Assembly: GCA_023548195.1 (NCBI GenBank)
Contig: JAJHZJ010000808.1
Span: forward strand, 6,502,389 to 6,566,388
DNA length: 64,000 nucleotides
Reading direction: 5' to 3'
Source: Bettongia penicillata ogilbyi
Taxonomy: Eukaryota; Chordata; Mammalia; Diprotodontia; Potoroidae
Positions 45,927 to 57,000 of this stretch are shown in pieces. Position 1 is the first letter of the stretch. The number at the start of each line of letters is the position of its first letter. The position numbers and the translations under genes were made by a program. A model generated the notes under the pieces. That model had not been told where the DNA came from and did no database searches. It saw only the letters and a program-made list of their open reading frames with translations.

Positions 45927-46429
45927 ATCTAGACTAACCTGTCAAAAAAATATAGTCCGTAAGTGGCCAACCAGCCTCTTAGTAAAGGTGTCTAATTAGC
46001 CAATACTAGCTCAAGATGTCTTTCTGTCTTTTCTGAATCTTTTAATTAATGTTTAGCAGTCCATTCTAGGAATGTATCTGTAATTCACATCAAGTACAAA
46101 AGAATGTAGTTTGACCAGTAATCCATTCTACTCAGGCAATAACTAACTCATTTAAGGTAATTAATTACTCTTTTATTTTACCCTAATTTATCTTGGGTTT
46201 CAGTCGCCTCAATCATTTTTGTTTTTCTCCTTTTCAGTCTGAGAATCATTCTTTGTAGACAACACAGAATTAAAATTATACTCCCATTCTAGTAGATTTA
46301 AAGACTGCTGTAAATATAGTTCACCTAGATTTTAGGAAAGCATTTAATGAAAACTCTCATGCAATTCTATTGGAAAATGTAGAGAGATATATAAGACAAC
46401 AAAATTAGGTGGATTGAGAATTGATTAGA

Positions 46430-46612
46430 ATTGATTCATAGAATCATAGATTTAGAGCTAGAAGGGATCTTAGAAGTTAAATCCAAACCCCCAGTTTTAC
46501 AGATGAGGCACAGAGATATAAAATGATACCCATAGTCACACATCTAATCACCATCTGAGGAAAGATTAGAACTCAGGTCCTATCCTCTATGTCAAGCTGC
46601 CAGTCTCAAATG
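46430..46612 (-). repeat. CORE-SINE nested in CR1/L3
   Basis: 'gaatcatagatttagagcta', 'gaagggatcttagaagttaa', 'cccagttttacagatgaggc'. Confidence 0.85.
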
Positions 46613-47021
46613 GTAGTTTGATGATATCTGGGAAGGTTTCCAGGAGAATATCTAAGGGATTTGTACTATTTAACATTTTATCGATTACTTGGATAAAAGT
46701 ATATTTGAAGACCTTGTCAAATTTGTAAATAACATTCAACTGCAAGGCAAAGCTAATGCACACGATAAAGAAAAAAGAGGCTAGACCACTGGACCAAATA
46801 AAATAAGATAAAATTTAATAATTATAAATGTAAAATCTTACAGAGAGTTTGAAAAATTACTTACACAAATTTAAGATGGGGGAAGGCATTGTTAGATAGT
46901 AGTTTGACTAATAGAATTGGTAGATCTCAAGGTCCAAATAAATGAACTATATGAAATAGCAAAAAAGTTCATGAAATACTTATAATTAAATACTATAATT
47001 AAAGAGGCACACTTTCCAGAT

Positions 47022-47226
47022 ATCAGCACCTCATAGAACTGAAGCTTGTAGAACTGGAAAGGACCGTGGAGGTCATCTTGTCCTACTCTCCCATTTTACA
47101 GATGAGGAAGCTAAGGCCCAAAGAGGATAAATTACTTTCCTGAGATTATGCAGGTAGAAATAGAGCCAAGATTCAAGCTCAGGTTTTCTGCTTCCACATC
47201 TGGTGCTCTTTTTGCTGTGCCAGTCC
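47022..47226 (-). repeat. CORE-SINE nested in CR1/L3
   Basis: 'gaactggaaaggaccgtgga', 'cccattttacagatgaggaa', 'gattcaagctcaggttttct'. Confidence 0.85.
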
Positions 47227-47890
47227 TGTGGTACTATGTCTTGGTCAGATCATATCTTTATATTGAATTCTGGTAACCACATTTTAAGAAGGAAATTGAT
47301 AAGGTGGGGAATGTGTAGCCAAGGATAACCATGATGGCACTGGCCCTTAAGTCCATGACATAGGAAAATTGGTTGAGGGAACTGGGGCTAAAAAAAGAAG
47401 ACCAATGGGCAGAGATGGTGATAACTATGTTCAAATATTTGAAAAGTGTCACTTGGAAGAAAGATTAAACTCATTGTGTTTGACTCTAGGAAAAGGAATT
47501 GGAGCAAATGGTGGAAATTTCAAAGGCAAATTTTGACTTCATGCATTGCTTTGAATTTTCCTTTTTTGCCAGCAGCTCCATTTTGATTAGACAAGCCCCT
47601 TATAATGGTGATGCATTTTTGCATTGGTAAGAAAACAAAATGCGAGGGGGACATTTCCATAAAATATTATAGTATAAAGTATAAGCAAAAGCTGAATGAA
47701 ATAAAATGAAATAAAAAATTAGGAAGTAGTGAGTTTACTATTATTGAAGATCTTCAGGAAAAGGATGAATGATCTCTTGTCAGGTATTCTATAAAAGGAG
47801 GCTTTTTGGGGGAATCCATGTGGGTGACATGGCCACTCAGGTCCCTTCCAACTCTGCCCTTCTGTAATTCTGTCATTTTTTCCAGTCAAG

Positions 47891-48244
47891 TGTGATCCAC
47901 TGGTTTTATTAAAACCTTTCATTTTAATTCTGCAACCAGTTAAACACCTACCGTGCTTATTAAGTAGAGCACTGTGAAACATGCTGGGAGAGATTGATAA
48001 CATTTCTTTCAAATTGCTGTGTTCTAGTACACTATACTGAGTTTTGGATAATGTGTATATATATATGTATTGTTTTCAGTTGTGAAACAGACCACAAAGC
48101 TTTCTCTGTTACACATAGTTAAATTACAGCTGGCTTTCTTGTCAAGAGGATATGCATTGGGCCTCATTACAGAGTTATTATTTCTATTTTTGAGGTCACT
48201 GTCAGTGACTCAAAAAACAGATGGAATATCCCTCTAGAGTGGTT
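47891..48244. other. No recognisable feature
   Basis: Short (TA)n near 48055-48070; otherwise nothing. Confidence 0.4.
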
Positions 48245-48544
48245 GTTGGTGGTGTGTTTGTCCTTTGTTCTCAAAGAGGACCATGACATCAAGAGGATGA
48301 CATGACCTGCAGTTGACTTGGAGTTGAGTGAGGGAGGGCTGTGCAAGGTCACCAACCTCACTTTCTTCTCCTGAGCCATCGGGATCCAGTGACCTGATAT
48401 TCATCAGGACTGGAGATGGCCCAGTATGCAATTGGAGACCCTGGCCCTTCCAGGCTAAGGTGTTATCAGATTTTCACTTTGAGTGAGATACAGCCATTCA
48501 ATGAATAGGCTTGTTTAAGTAGTTACTCAAGGGATAGCCCCTTT

Positions 48545-48579
<35 letters not shown>

Positions 48580-48625
48580 CAAACTGGGAGAGGAAGACCC
48601 TCAGGGTTTCTGGGTAAAAGAAAGA
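48245..48625 (-). repeat. RTE-tailed SINE, non-tRNA head, with internal A31
   Basis: Antisense tail 'tgtttgtcctttgttctcaa', central 'gagtgagggagggctgtgca', head 'tcattcaatgaataggcttg'-like sequence, then a 31-base A run (48548-48578) and 'aaactgggagaggaagaccc' shared with 37605-37630. The A run is therefore internal to the repeat unit. Confidence 0.78.
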
Positions 48626-48694
48626 CAATTATTATTTATTAATTACTATAGACATCAAGTTATCCTAATGCAGTCATGATGGACTGCTAGCATG

Positions 48695-48948
48695 GGGATT
48701 CTAGGTAGCACAGTGGATAGAGATTCAGGTTGGAAGGTCTGAGTTCAAATACCAGCCTCAAACACCGACTAATTGTATGACCCTGAGTAAGTCCCTTAAG
48801 TCCCTGTTGTCTCATTTTCCTCATCTGTAAAATGGAAGTAATAGAAGCACTTACTTCTCAGGGTATTTGTGAGGATGAAATGAAATAATAATTATAAAAT
48901 GCCTAGCACAACAGTAGGTGCTATATAAATATTATTATTACTATTTGA
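48695..48948 (+). repeat. tRNA-derived SINE (MAR1/Ther1-like), full
   Basis: Head 'ctaggtagcacagtggatag', box-B-like 'tgagttcaaatacc', 'cattttcctcatctgtaaaa', tail 'gtaggtgctatataaatatt'. Confidence 0.88.
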
Positions 48949-50785
48949 TACATGCTTCCCCTGGAACATGGGTAACTTGGCATGTTTCATTCAACAACTA
49001 GTGATTCACAAGTTGGTTTGCCTGGAAAAAAGACAACATGGTAGCTAAATTTATTACCAAGATGACATCAATTTTCAAAACTTTATAATTTCTAATTCTT
49101 TCTTCTGATCTTCAAATACAGTTGCAGCAGGATGAGTCACACATCTGGGACAAATGTTGTTTTTTGCTAAAAGTCAAAATACAGGAAAAGAACCTTAAGG
49201 AGCTTTCAGCTTTTTTCTTTACTTTTTTAAACCTATGCAAGTGATCTTTAAAAACATTTTCATTGATTATATTTTGCTCTTCTGAACATACCCTTAACGA
49301 TAATTTACTATAGTCCAAAGCTTATTGGCCTCTGACACTGATGATTGATTCACTGTTTCTATCAGGTACTTAATTAGAATGAATTATTTATAACTTCTCC
49401 TGATGAAAGACCTAATTATTATGATAATCATAATAATCTAAGCCTTCAATGTTTTCTGAAGCATTCTGCCTAATGGGGTTATTAAATATATGTATAATTA
49501 TAGCCTTATAAAAATTCTGAAACATGCTTTGACAGACATTTTAATTTATATTTAGACTTCTAAATGTATCAAATGAAGAAGGCACACTCTTCACCCTGCA
49601 CTCAATTAATTCCTTAAATGTCATTTTCACTTCCTCATATAAATATATGAAGGACTCTAATAAATGAAAAAGTAACCAAGTCCATTAGAAACCCCATGAA
49701 GCAGAATAGAATTTTATTACCAGACCCTCTTTTGATTTGGTTGAGGGACCTTTGCTTTATTAGAAAAATTTTCCTTCATGTTGTTCTCATTGTTCTGGAC
49801 TCAAAAGGGAGAGAACTAAGAGGAATGTTAATTATAATTATCTGTAGATCAATAATTAGAAATGCTAGCACCTGGGATAAATTCACTTAGTGGAGGGGAA
49901 GGATGGTGGGTGCCGTTATCTGGGGATAGGAGAAGCTGTCTCTAGTCCTGGCAGATGCTGGTGAGAAAGCTGGCCTAGAAGTGTTTTGAAGTTAGGACTT
50001 TGGCTGTGGAAGTCCAAGTTGTTGTGCCTCATGGTAGTACAGATGGAGACTGTGGCTGGGAGTTGTGCCGATCTCTGTGTCCGTAGACTCTAATTTTCTG
50101 TTGTAGATTATCTGCTTAGACTTGAAGCTTTTCTCATTTCCCAGTCAAATGGACACCAGGCTAACAAGCACATGGCTAAACCCAGTGTGTGCATGAATAA
50201 GTGCTAAATGAGTGCTAAAGTCACGTTAGGAGGAATTCTCCCCACCTCCGGGGGGGGGGCTTTCCCGCCCCCCATTGTTTGCTGTGCATAAAAGCTACCT
50301 AGAAGTTGCTTAGTTAAGCTTTGATTTTGACCCAGAACTAAATCAATGTGTGTTAAGAGGATTTCTGCCTCAGGGAATTAGATTAAGCAGTGCTATGTTG
50401 GCCTATGACTGAGTCTGCACAACTGCGAAGAAATCAAACCAGGTTAAAATTTAATTGGTTTGATTGCAGAGAAATTATACTACTAAGACCTAAAACAGCA
50501 TTTATTGCTGCTGGGACATGAGGATTATACAGAAGAAATATAATCAATCCTAGATAAGTTCAATAAGTTAAAAAAAAAATTCCTTCCCAGAATCATAAAG
50601 TAACTTTATGAGGTCTGTTATTATAGTTTAGTAAGACTGAGATACTTTTCACTATAAATGTAATTAAATCAATAACCATTTATTAGAAATATGAAATCTA
50701 TGACTGTTGATATAAAAAGATTCTGAAATTGCTAAAGCAAGCCCATGTTTTAATGAGTGTGGAAAAGTACCAACGAGGAGGTATA
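48949..50785. other. Mostly unrecognised; G9/TATA-like segment near 50250-50310
   Basis: AT-rich to about 49880. From 49880 to about 50340 the sequence is richer in G+C, with a run of nine or more G at 50251 and 'gctgtgcataaaagctacct' shortly after, reminiscent of a promoter or solo LTR. No termini are demonstrated. Confidence 0.35.
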
Positions 50786-50970
50786 AATACAATAAGGATA
50801 AATACAAAGTTGTACATTGGGGTAGGTACCTATACAGGTATGAGATGTAGATGAATGGTTAGAAAACAGTTCTTGTGAATGTAGTAGAGGATATATCAAT
50901 GTTTCTCTTTTAAGTCTTAGGTTCCACTCAGTGAACTTAGGTTAGTGACCAGAAAGGGGAGGAGAGGTTA
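50786..50970 (+). repeat. CR1/L3 LINE fragment
   Basis: 'aataaggataaatacaaagt' translates NKDKYKVVHWG, matching the conserved 'FNRDKCKVLHLG' of CR1/L3, followed by a degenerate 'KDLGVLVD'-like stretch. Confidence 0.55.
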
Positions 50971-51692
50971 GTCCTGGAGATTTGACATGGGTTTGGTTGG
51001 TGTGTAAATTTTGAAAGAAAGGGAGCTCAAGGACAGAGGAAGTAAGTTGGAAATCAGGCCAGAATATGACCATTTCATCTCAGCCAACAAGTTCCCCTAA
51101 TAAGACTGCATTGCCTTTAGGCACTGTCTGATTCATGAGGCAAGATGGCATGAAGAGATCAGAGATGTGATCTGAGCACAGTATTTTGTAGGAAGAAAGG
51201 CAGCTATAGGGATCTCTTGTGGAACTGAGGGCTTTTCCAGATACCATGCCCAGTGTTTCTAGGAGAATCTGAGTCATTACTGATCTTACTGAGTCTTTCT
51301 GGGAGGCTATGGGTGGATGGGTACTTGGGAACTGAGTTTTATTGTATTAAATACCTTTGTTCTTACTCCAGGATGCAGTAGGAGCAGCAGCAGCCAAGTC
51401 TGAGCCCTATGTCCTAGAAGTCTTGGATCTGGAATTTGTCTGTCTGCACTTTGGTGCCTGAGGCTCAGACTTGGCATATTTTGCCTAATGTTGACACAAC
51501 TAATGGTGCCTAGCCCAAGCAGAAGTTTAAATCAATTCTGATTTTGTTCCTTTTGCTGAATCCATGCTGACTATAGAAATCATTGTTTACAGTAGTTACA
51601 CAGTTGATGCTTTCCACATGGTAAGCACCTTATTGACTGACAAACTGAGGCAGAACTATATTATGGTGGCTATCAATATACTGCATTGATAC
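50971..51692. other. No recognisable feature
   Basis: Nothing recognised. Confidence 0.4.
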
Positions 51693-51891
51693 AAATGCTA
51701 CTTTAGATAAGGATGTTAGAGATATTTTTTCAGAATGTGTTTGGGGATGGGTAGAAAGGGAGACAGTTCTAGAGGCAAGTGTTTGTAGTTTTGCTCTTTT
51801 GTGGAGTTTCTGATTGGGCTAAATCATTGGCCTGAAATGAGGTCTCTTTAGAGGACTGGTGAGAACAAGTAGATCCAACTGGAAAGGAAGA
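51693..51891 (+). repeat. Unnamed ~200-bp direct repeat, copy 1
   Basis: Aligns with 53551-53761: 'gctactttagataag', 'ttcagaatgtgt', 'gagtttctgattg.gct' and 'gaaatg.ggt.tct.tagagg' in the same order and orientation. Confidence 0.75.
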
Positions 51892-52315
51892 AGAAAAAAA
51901 AAAGATGTCCACACTTGTCTAGTTGCTTATGGAAGATGCCATTTTACCATGTTCAGGTGACATGATGAATCCAGAAGTTTGATGAGCTTCCCAGTGGGTG
52001 GAAGTTTAAAAATATTCTAGTTGTTTAAATTTACACTCAGTAAGCTTACGATATGAGCATACAGAAGAGATGGAGATAAAGGAAAGAAGTCATGGATTGT
52101 TTGGAAATTGACAATTTGACATTCTCCTGGAGCTCCCTCTGGTGTTGGGTCAAGCACATGACTGCCAGGGTAAGGTTTTCTGGTTTTTTATTTTATTTTT
52201 ATTTTTTTTCTCCAGATTGAGTAGGAACAGAATTCCACCAGTAATGTTGCCTAGTAGTTAAATGAGAAAGACATAGTGGCCTTCAGACTCAAGAAAGGTT
52301 AAGTCAAGTCAAATC
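51892..52315. other. No recognisable feature
   Basis: Nothing recognised. Confidence 0.4.
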
Positions 52316-52540
52316 AATAAGCATTTATTAAATGCTTACCATCTGCCAGATGCTATTTTTTATTGAATGGGAGAGAGGTGACATGGTCATATTTGCACTT
52401 TAAGAAGGTCGCTTTGGCAGCTGAGTGAAGAATGCTCTAGAATGGGTTAAGATTGTGATATGGGTTCTCAAAAAGTTAACAAACTTAAGCTAAATTAATA
52501 GAGGCATAGGAACCAGAATGAGGGAGGGGAATATTTGTCC
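52316..52540 (-). repeat. L2 LINE, two discontinuous 3' segments
   Basis: Antisense L2 end 'caataagcatttattaaatg' joined by deletion to 'gtgacatggtcatatttgca' and 'cgctttggcagctgagtgaa'. Confidence 0.7.
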
Positions 52541-52828
52541 TGGAGAAGAAAAGGCTGGAATAGGGGCATAATCACTATTTTAAATTATTTGAAGGGTTAT
52601 TTTGTGAAGAGTGACTCACTTTATGTTTGGGTACAGAATGGAGAACTAGGAGCTAGAGGCAGAAATTACAGAGGGAGATTTTAGCTTGATGTAAGAAAAA
52701 TCTTAATTATTAGAACTATCTCGAAGTTAAAGGGTCTACCTTAGGGAATTGTGAATTTTTCATAATGGAACGTTAGATGAGCCCTGATAGAGGAGATTTC
52801 TCTTTAGGTATGGATTGATGTACATAAC
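52541..52828 (+). repeat. CR1/L3 LINE C-terminal and 3' region
   Basis: 'ctggagaagaaaaggctgga', 'attatttgaagggttatttt', 'gagattttagcttgatgtaa' follow the CR1/L3 order. Confidence 0.75.
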
Positions 52829-53550
52829 TTTTTCTGTTCTGACAGTGGTGAGAAAACTTTTCTCTCTCTTTCTCAGGACCATTTGGATGTTTTCCCTTCT
52901 ATTTTATGAGTTAAATTTAAGGGAAGAGCTCAACTTTTCCAAAATGTACTAGAATGATTTTAGTCAATGGATGGGAGATGTGAATGAACCTGACCTCCAC
53001 CTACTAAGGGCCCTCCTTCAGCTGAACAGTGATGGCCAACTCTTGAAAAGTTTAGACTGAGAGAGAAACTTTCCATATTTGGCAGAACTCAGAAACTGTG
53101 ACAAAAGGCTACAGTCACAGCTGACCGCTCACCTTGTGTTTAACCAGAGGACTTGGCTATTATCTCGGCTCAGTTGAAATTGTAAAGGTAAATGGTATTT
53201 CTAACATTGGCATTCAAGGCACGGTTCTATAGAAAGGCATTCATGCCTTTTTTATTTGACATGGAACAGAAAGTGATCCAGATAGTTTTTAACCAATTTC
53301 AGCTAAGGGAAAGAGAGGACATTTGTAATTTATTGTAAGCCTTAAGAACCAAGTGTATTAAATTTTTGGCTCTACTTAAATAAGCAGAATAAAATATTAT
53401 GGGAATAAACCATTAGTTACACATTAGAATGGAAAGTTGTTATTCGTTGTTAATATTTTCCATTTTATTCAATTTTCTTTTGTTGCAAATAATTGCTTGT
53501 CAAGTATTGGCCATCACACCCACTAGTTATTTTATTGTACAAAACCCAAC
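52829..53550. other. No recognisable feature
   Basis: Nothing recognised. Confidence 0.4.
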
Positions 53551-53761
53551 TAGTGCTACTTTAGATAAGAGTGATAGAAAGAGGCATTGTTTCAGAATGT
53601 GTATGTGGGGGGGTTGGTGGTGGAGACAGAGGCAGCTCTAAGAGATTGGTTTCTGTAGCTTTTCTCCTATGAGTTTCTGATTGTGCTGAATTATTGGCTC
53701 TGAAATGGGGTTTCTATAGAGGCCTAGTGAGAATAAGAAAATCCATCTGGAAAGAAAGCAG
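53551..53761 (+). repeat. Unnamed ~200-bp direct repeat, copy 2
   Basis: Partner of 51693-51891, 1.86 kb downstream. It contains a GGGGGGG run and diverges clearly beyond both ends. Confidence 0.75.
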
Positions 53762-53844
53762 GAGACCAATTCAGGGTTTCTGGAAAAGAAGATCCAGGAA
53801 TGATTTGATTTGTCAGACTACATCTAAGAAAAATCAAACTACAT

Positions 53845-54092
53845 AGGAACAAGAGAGCAGCTGATGAAGTCAAGAAGACTTGGATTCACATTCTGCCCCC
53901 TAACACTAATTGTGTGACTGTGGGTAAGTGACTTAACCTTTCTGAGTTTTTTGAGCTATTAAATGGGATCCTAGCACTTATAATAATAGCACTTACCTCA
54001 CTGCGTAGTTGTGAAGCTCAAATGAGATGTCTGGAAAGCACTTCGTGAACTTGAAAGTGCTCTATAAATGTCAGTTCTTTGTTGCTATTGTG
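53845..54092 (+). repeat. CORE-SINE (Ther1/MIR-like), full
   Basis: 'gtgactgtgggtaagtgact', 'tgagctattaaatgggatcc', 'ctcactgcgtagttgtgaag' and 'gaaagtgctctataaatgtc'. Confidence 0.85.
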
Positions 54093-54219
54093 AGAAAGCT
54101 ATCATGACTAGCTTGTTAAATTTGCCGAGGGAGCTAGGACCTTAGGACTCGTATGTGTAGATGGCATCCATTTTGAGGTTTGAATAATATTTAACAAATA
54201 TTAATTGATCTTCAGTCAA

Positions 54220-54308
54220 CTCTGTGATATCAATGATCCTTATTATCCCCATTTTATAGATGGAAAAACCAAGTCTCAGAGAGCTTAAGTGATTTGCTCT
54301 TGGTCATA
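54220..54308 (-). repeat. CORE-SINE fragment
   Basis: 'ccccattttatagatggaaa' and 'gcttaagtgatttgctcttg'. Confidence 0.75.
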
Positions 54309-54582
54309 ATTAAAATAATAATAAAATAACATTCATATAGCATATACTGTGTGCCATACACTTTGCAATTTTTATTTTTACTTAATTCTCACAAGAATTC
54401 TGGGAAATAGGTGCTATTATTAGCCCTACTTTATAGATGAAGAAACTGAGGCAAACAGAAGTTGAGTGACTTGCCCAAGGTCACACAGCTAAAGAAGTGT
54501 TTGATCTCAACATTGAACTGAAGTCTCCCGGGCTTTAGACTGGGGACTCTACCCACTGCTTCACCACATGACCATGGTTAGA
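54309..54582 (-). repeat. CORE-SINE (MIR/Ther1-like), full
   Basis: 'ctttgcaatttttattttta', 'ctcacaagaattctgggaaa', 'gatgaagaaactgaggcaaa', 'ggtcacacagctaaagaagt'. Confidence 0.88.
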
Positions 54583-55289
54583 GTAAAGATACAAATACAG
54601 TTCTATCCTTCCTCGAAGTATGTAGTGCTATATGCATTCTATACCTCTGCTGCCTCTTTGGACTACAAAGTCTGCCAGATGATGCTAGTGTACCTAACGT
54701 GATTGGTGCTCATTCTGAAGTGAGTCCTGGACCCTGGAGGATCTGATTGTTCTTATGTGAGTAAGTACAGCCATGTATGTTTATTTTCTTTGATTTAGCT
54801 CATTTTCTATGGGTGGTTAGCTGTTAATGCCCAAGTTGTGGGCTTGATCCCTACGTGAGTTAGTTTTTCTATTTTCTTTAAATGTCCAATGATCTTATTC
54901 TGTATATTTCCTTTTCTCTCTTTCAGAACAGGGTCGGAATGGTTGACAAGTTTAATGACATCTGTGCCTCTTGGGCATTTGCAAGGCTTTTGTAATTGAA
55001 CTGGTGACTGCTCAGTCTTTATATTTTGGTTTGGAAATTATCTGGAGAGTTTTTCAACATTTAAGCTTGGCTGCGACCAAAAATAGATAGACCCTTTTAA
55101 AGACATAGGAAGGAAGACAGTTATAGCTTTGACCTAGAAAGATAACTCAAAGTCTATGTGAAAGCCATTTGTGTGGTCCATATGGTTAGCAGCCAAACAG
55201 CATAGCTATACCCAAATGTCTAAGTTTCTGAGCACTTGATAATTGTATTCCTGAACCTCATCACATATAAAATGTAGCAGTAGTCTTTT
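54583..55289. other. Unclassified; splice-like signals, no proven exon
   Basis: A 'cttatgtgagtaagt' donor-like site near 54751-54765 and a 'ttttctctctttcag' acceptor-like site ending near 54926. After the acceptor a short frame, NRVGMVDKFNDICASWAF and four more codons, runs to a stop. It is too short to call. Confidence 0.3.
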
Positions 55290-55365
55290 GGAGATAATAA
55301 TCAATAAACATTTATTAAGCACCTACTATGTGCCAGGCTCTGTGCTAAGCTTCGGATACTCCACC
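55290..55365 (-). repeat. L2 LINE terminal fragment
   Basis: 'caataaacatttattaagca', 'cctactatgtgccaggctct'. Confidence 0.8.
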
Positions 55366-56783
55366 CTTTGTCACCTGAGTCAGGGAAATGAATCTAGTTT
55401 CAGGCTACCTTGGAAGACAGGTCATAATAGGCTCAAAGTGGGTATAGAAGGGAAAATAGAAAAGGCAGAAAAATACATGTATTTCATGTGTTGCCATCAG
55501 TTGTCTACTTGGTTTACATGTAGGGATAGATTTGCAGTTGTTCTTTGCTGGTGCAATTTTGAAATTCAGATTATACAGGACAAAGATCTTAACTATTGAA
55601 TCTAAAGGCTTTTTTTTCTCCCCAGAGCATTGTCCCCGGGTAGCCGCATACTAACTGCGATCTATACCCTCCTGTGGAGGATTGTGTGTACTACAGCTAG
55701 ACAGCAAAGGTGGGAGTTTTAGCCAGGTTAGTTTGCAGTTAAGCACATGCAGATTGAGAGCTGGAAGTGATCTTGGGGAACATTAAATGGCTCGTATGAC
55801 TGTATTTCACTGAAAAATTTCCTTAAAAATTGAAGTTGAAAAGCTGATGGTGCATAAAAGAAGTCTTAAGATGTTTGAAAAACAGGTTTGGTTCTCTGAG
55901 CCCAGGCCTGCCACGTCAAACGTTCGAAAGCACCCTTGGGCAGTGAGTGATCCGTCTGAACACAGAGGCCTCTGACCACGAAGAGGACTCTGAGTCCTGC
56001 CTTCTGTATGCCATACTTGAAGTGTGAATAATTTGAGGTAGAGCTAGTTCATTTTTGTGAATATTCATCCCTCTCCTAAAAAGGCACTGTTCTGAGTATT
56101 TGTCCAGATAATATTTCTTTCATGATTCAGTTAGAACCTGGTCTAGAAATAAATGCATTATTTTTAGTATCCCTCTACTTCTTGGTGACTTTTAGGTTTT
56201 TTTCATTTTTGATCTTTCAGACTACAGTATGATGAATTGTCCACTGACCACCAGGTTCTCAGCTCCGCACTGAGTTCAGTTGATAATAAGTTTTAGGAAT
56301 GCATAAGAACCAGAATTAAATAGCAGATTTTTTGTATCATGGTAAAGAAAAAGACTCAATAGTGAGTATTTTTTTTAACCTGGTCTAAGAAAGTATGACA
56401 TTTTTGGTATAATCTCATTCATTATAAACCTTCTAGATTACTAGGCCTAGAACTGTCAAGTAGAGAAAGTATATAATTCAGTGTTAGGCACTATACAAAT
56501 ATGGGTGGATTGACATTTTTCCAACATGTACTTCTTGTTATGCAAGGGAAAGAAATGTTCTTAGGCCTTTTATGAGGATCTCATACAAATTTTAGCTTTA
56601 AGGCACTAAAGATTCAGCAGAATCTATTTTATAAAAGAAATGAAAAAAACCCAAAAAACCAAACACTTTCCAGCAACAGTAACCTTTAGGAGGTAGAATA
56701 GATTGCATAAGCAAAGAAAATAAAATGAATATCCATAGATTCATGAAGAATGACTGAACAAAGTGTGGTTTCTCAGAGTTTTT
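55366..56783. other. Unclassified, CpG-retaining segment 55610-55990
   Basis: No repeat or frame recognised. The 55610-55990 part keeps several CpGs and has an acceptor-like 'ctttttttctccccag' ending near 55626. The remainder is AT-rich. Confidence 0.35.
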
Positions 56784-57000
56784 TATTTTGTGTTATGAAT
56801 CCTTGTTCAGAATAATGTTTTTAAATGCATATAATAAAATACATAGAACTACATAGGAAACTAATTCAGTTGAACTAGTTATCTATCTGTATATTTATAT
56901 ATATATGTATATATGCACATATCTAATATATGTATATTTTATATACACACATATTTAAAACCACAAGTTTGTGAGCCATACTTTAAGAACTCCTGATATA
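56784..57000 (+). mobile_element. hAT-like non-autonomous DNA element with (TA)n
   Basis: 'ttcagaataatgtttttaaa', 'tgcatataataaaatacata' match the elements at 34396 and 38881. The right end 'ccatactttaagaactcctg' resembles the inverse of their left ends. An internal TATATG stretch lies at 56890-56945. Confidence 0.6.

Larger units (their letters stand above)
46260..47890 (+). repeat. CR1/L3 LINE, RT and C-terminal region
   Basis: Translating across stops gives 'VHLDFRKAFNENSHAILLEN' (RT motif A region, near 46320), 'LFNILSI' near 46667, 'LRWGKALLDSSL' near 46875, 'FKKEIDKVGNV' near 47285 and 'ITMFKYLKSVTWKKD' near 47423. The 3' end 'cactcaggtcccttccaact' lies near 47833. Interrupted by two CORE-SINEs and unrelated sequence at about 47560-47740. 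Confidence 0.8.

Noticed and set aside
55610..55990. A structural RNA gene (7SK, 7SL, U-type, Y or RNase P RNA)
   Set aside because: Comparison from memory with these RNAs showed no shared motif blocks.
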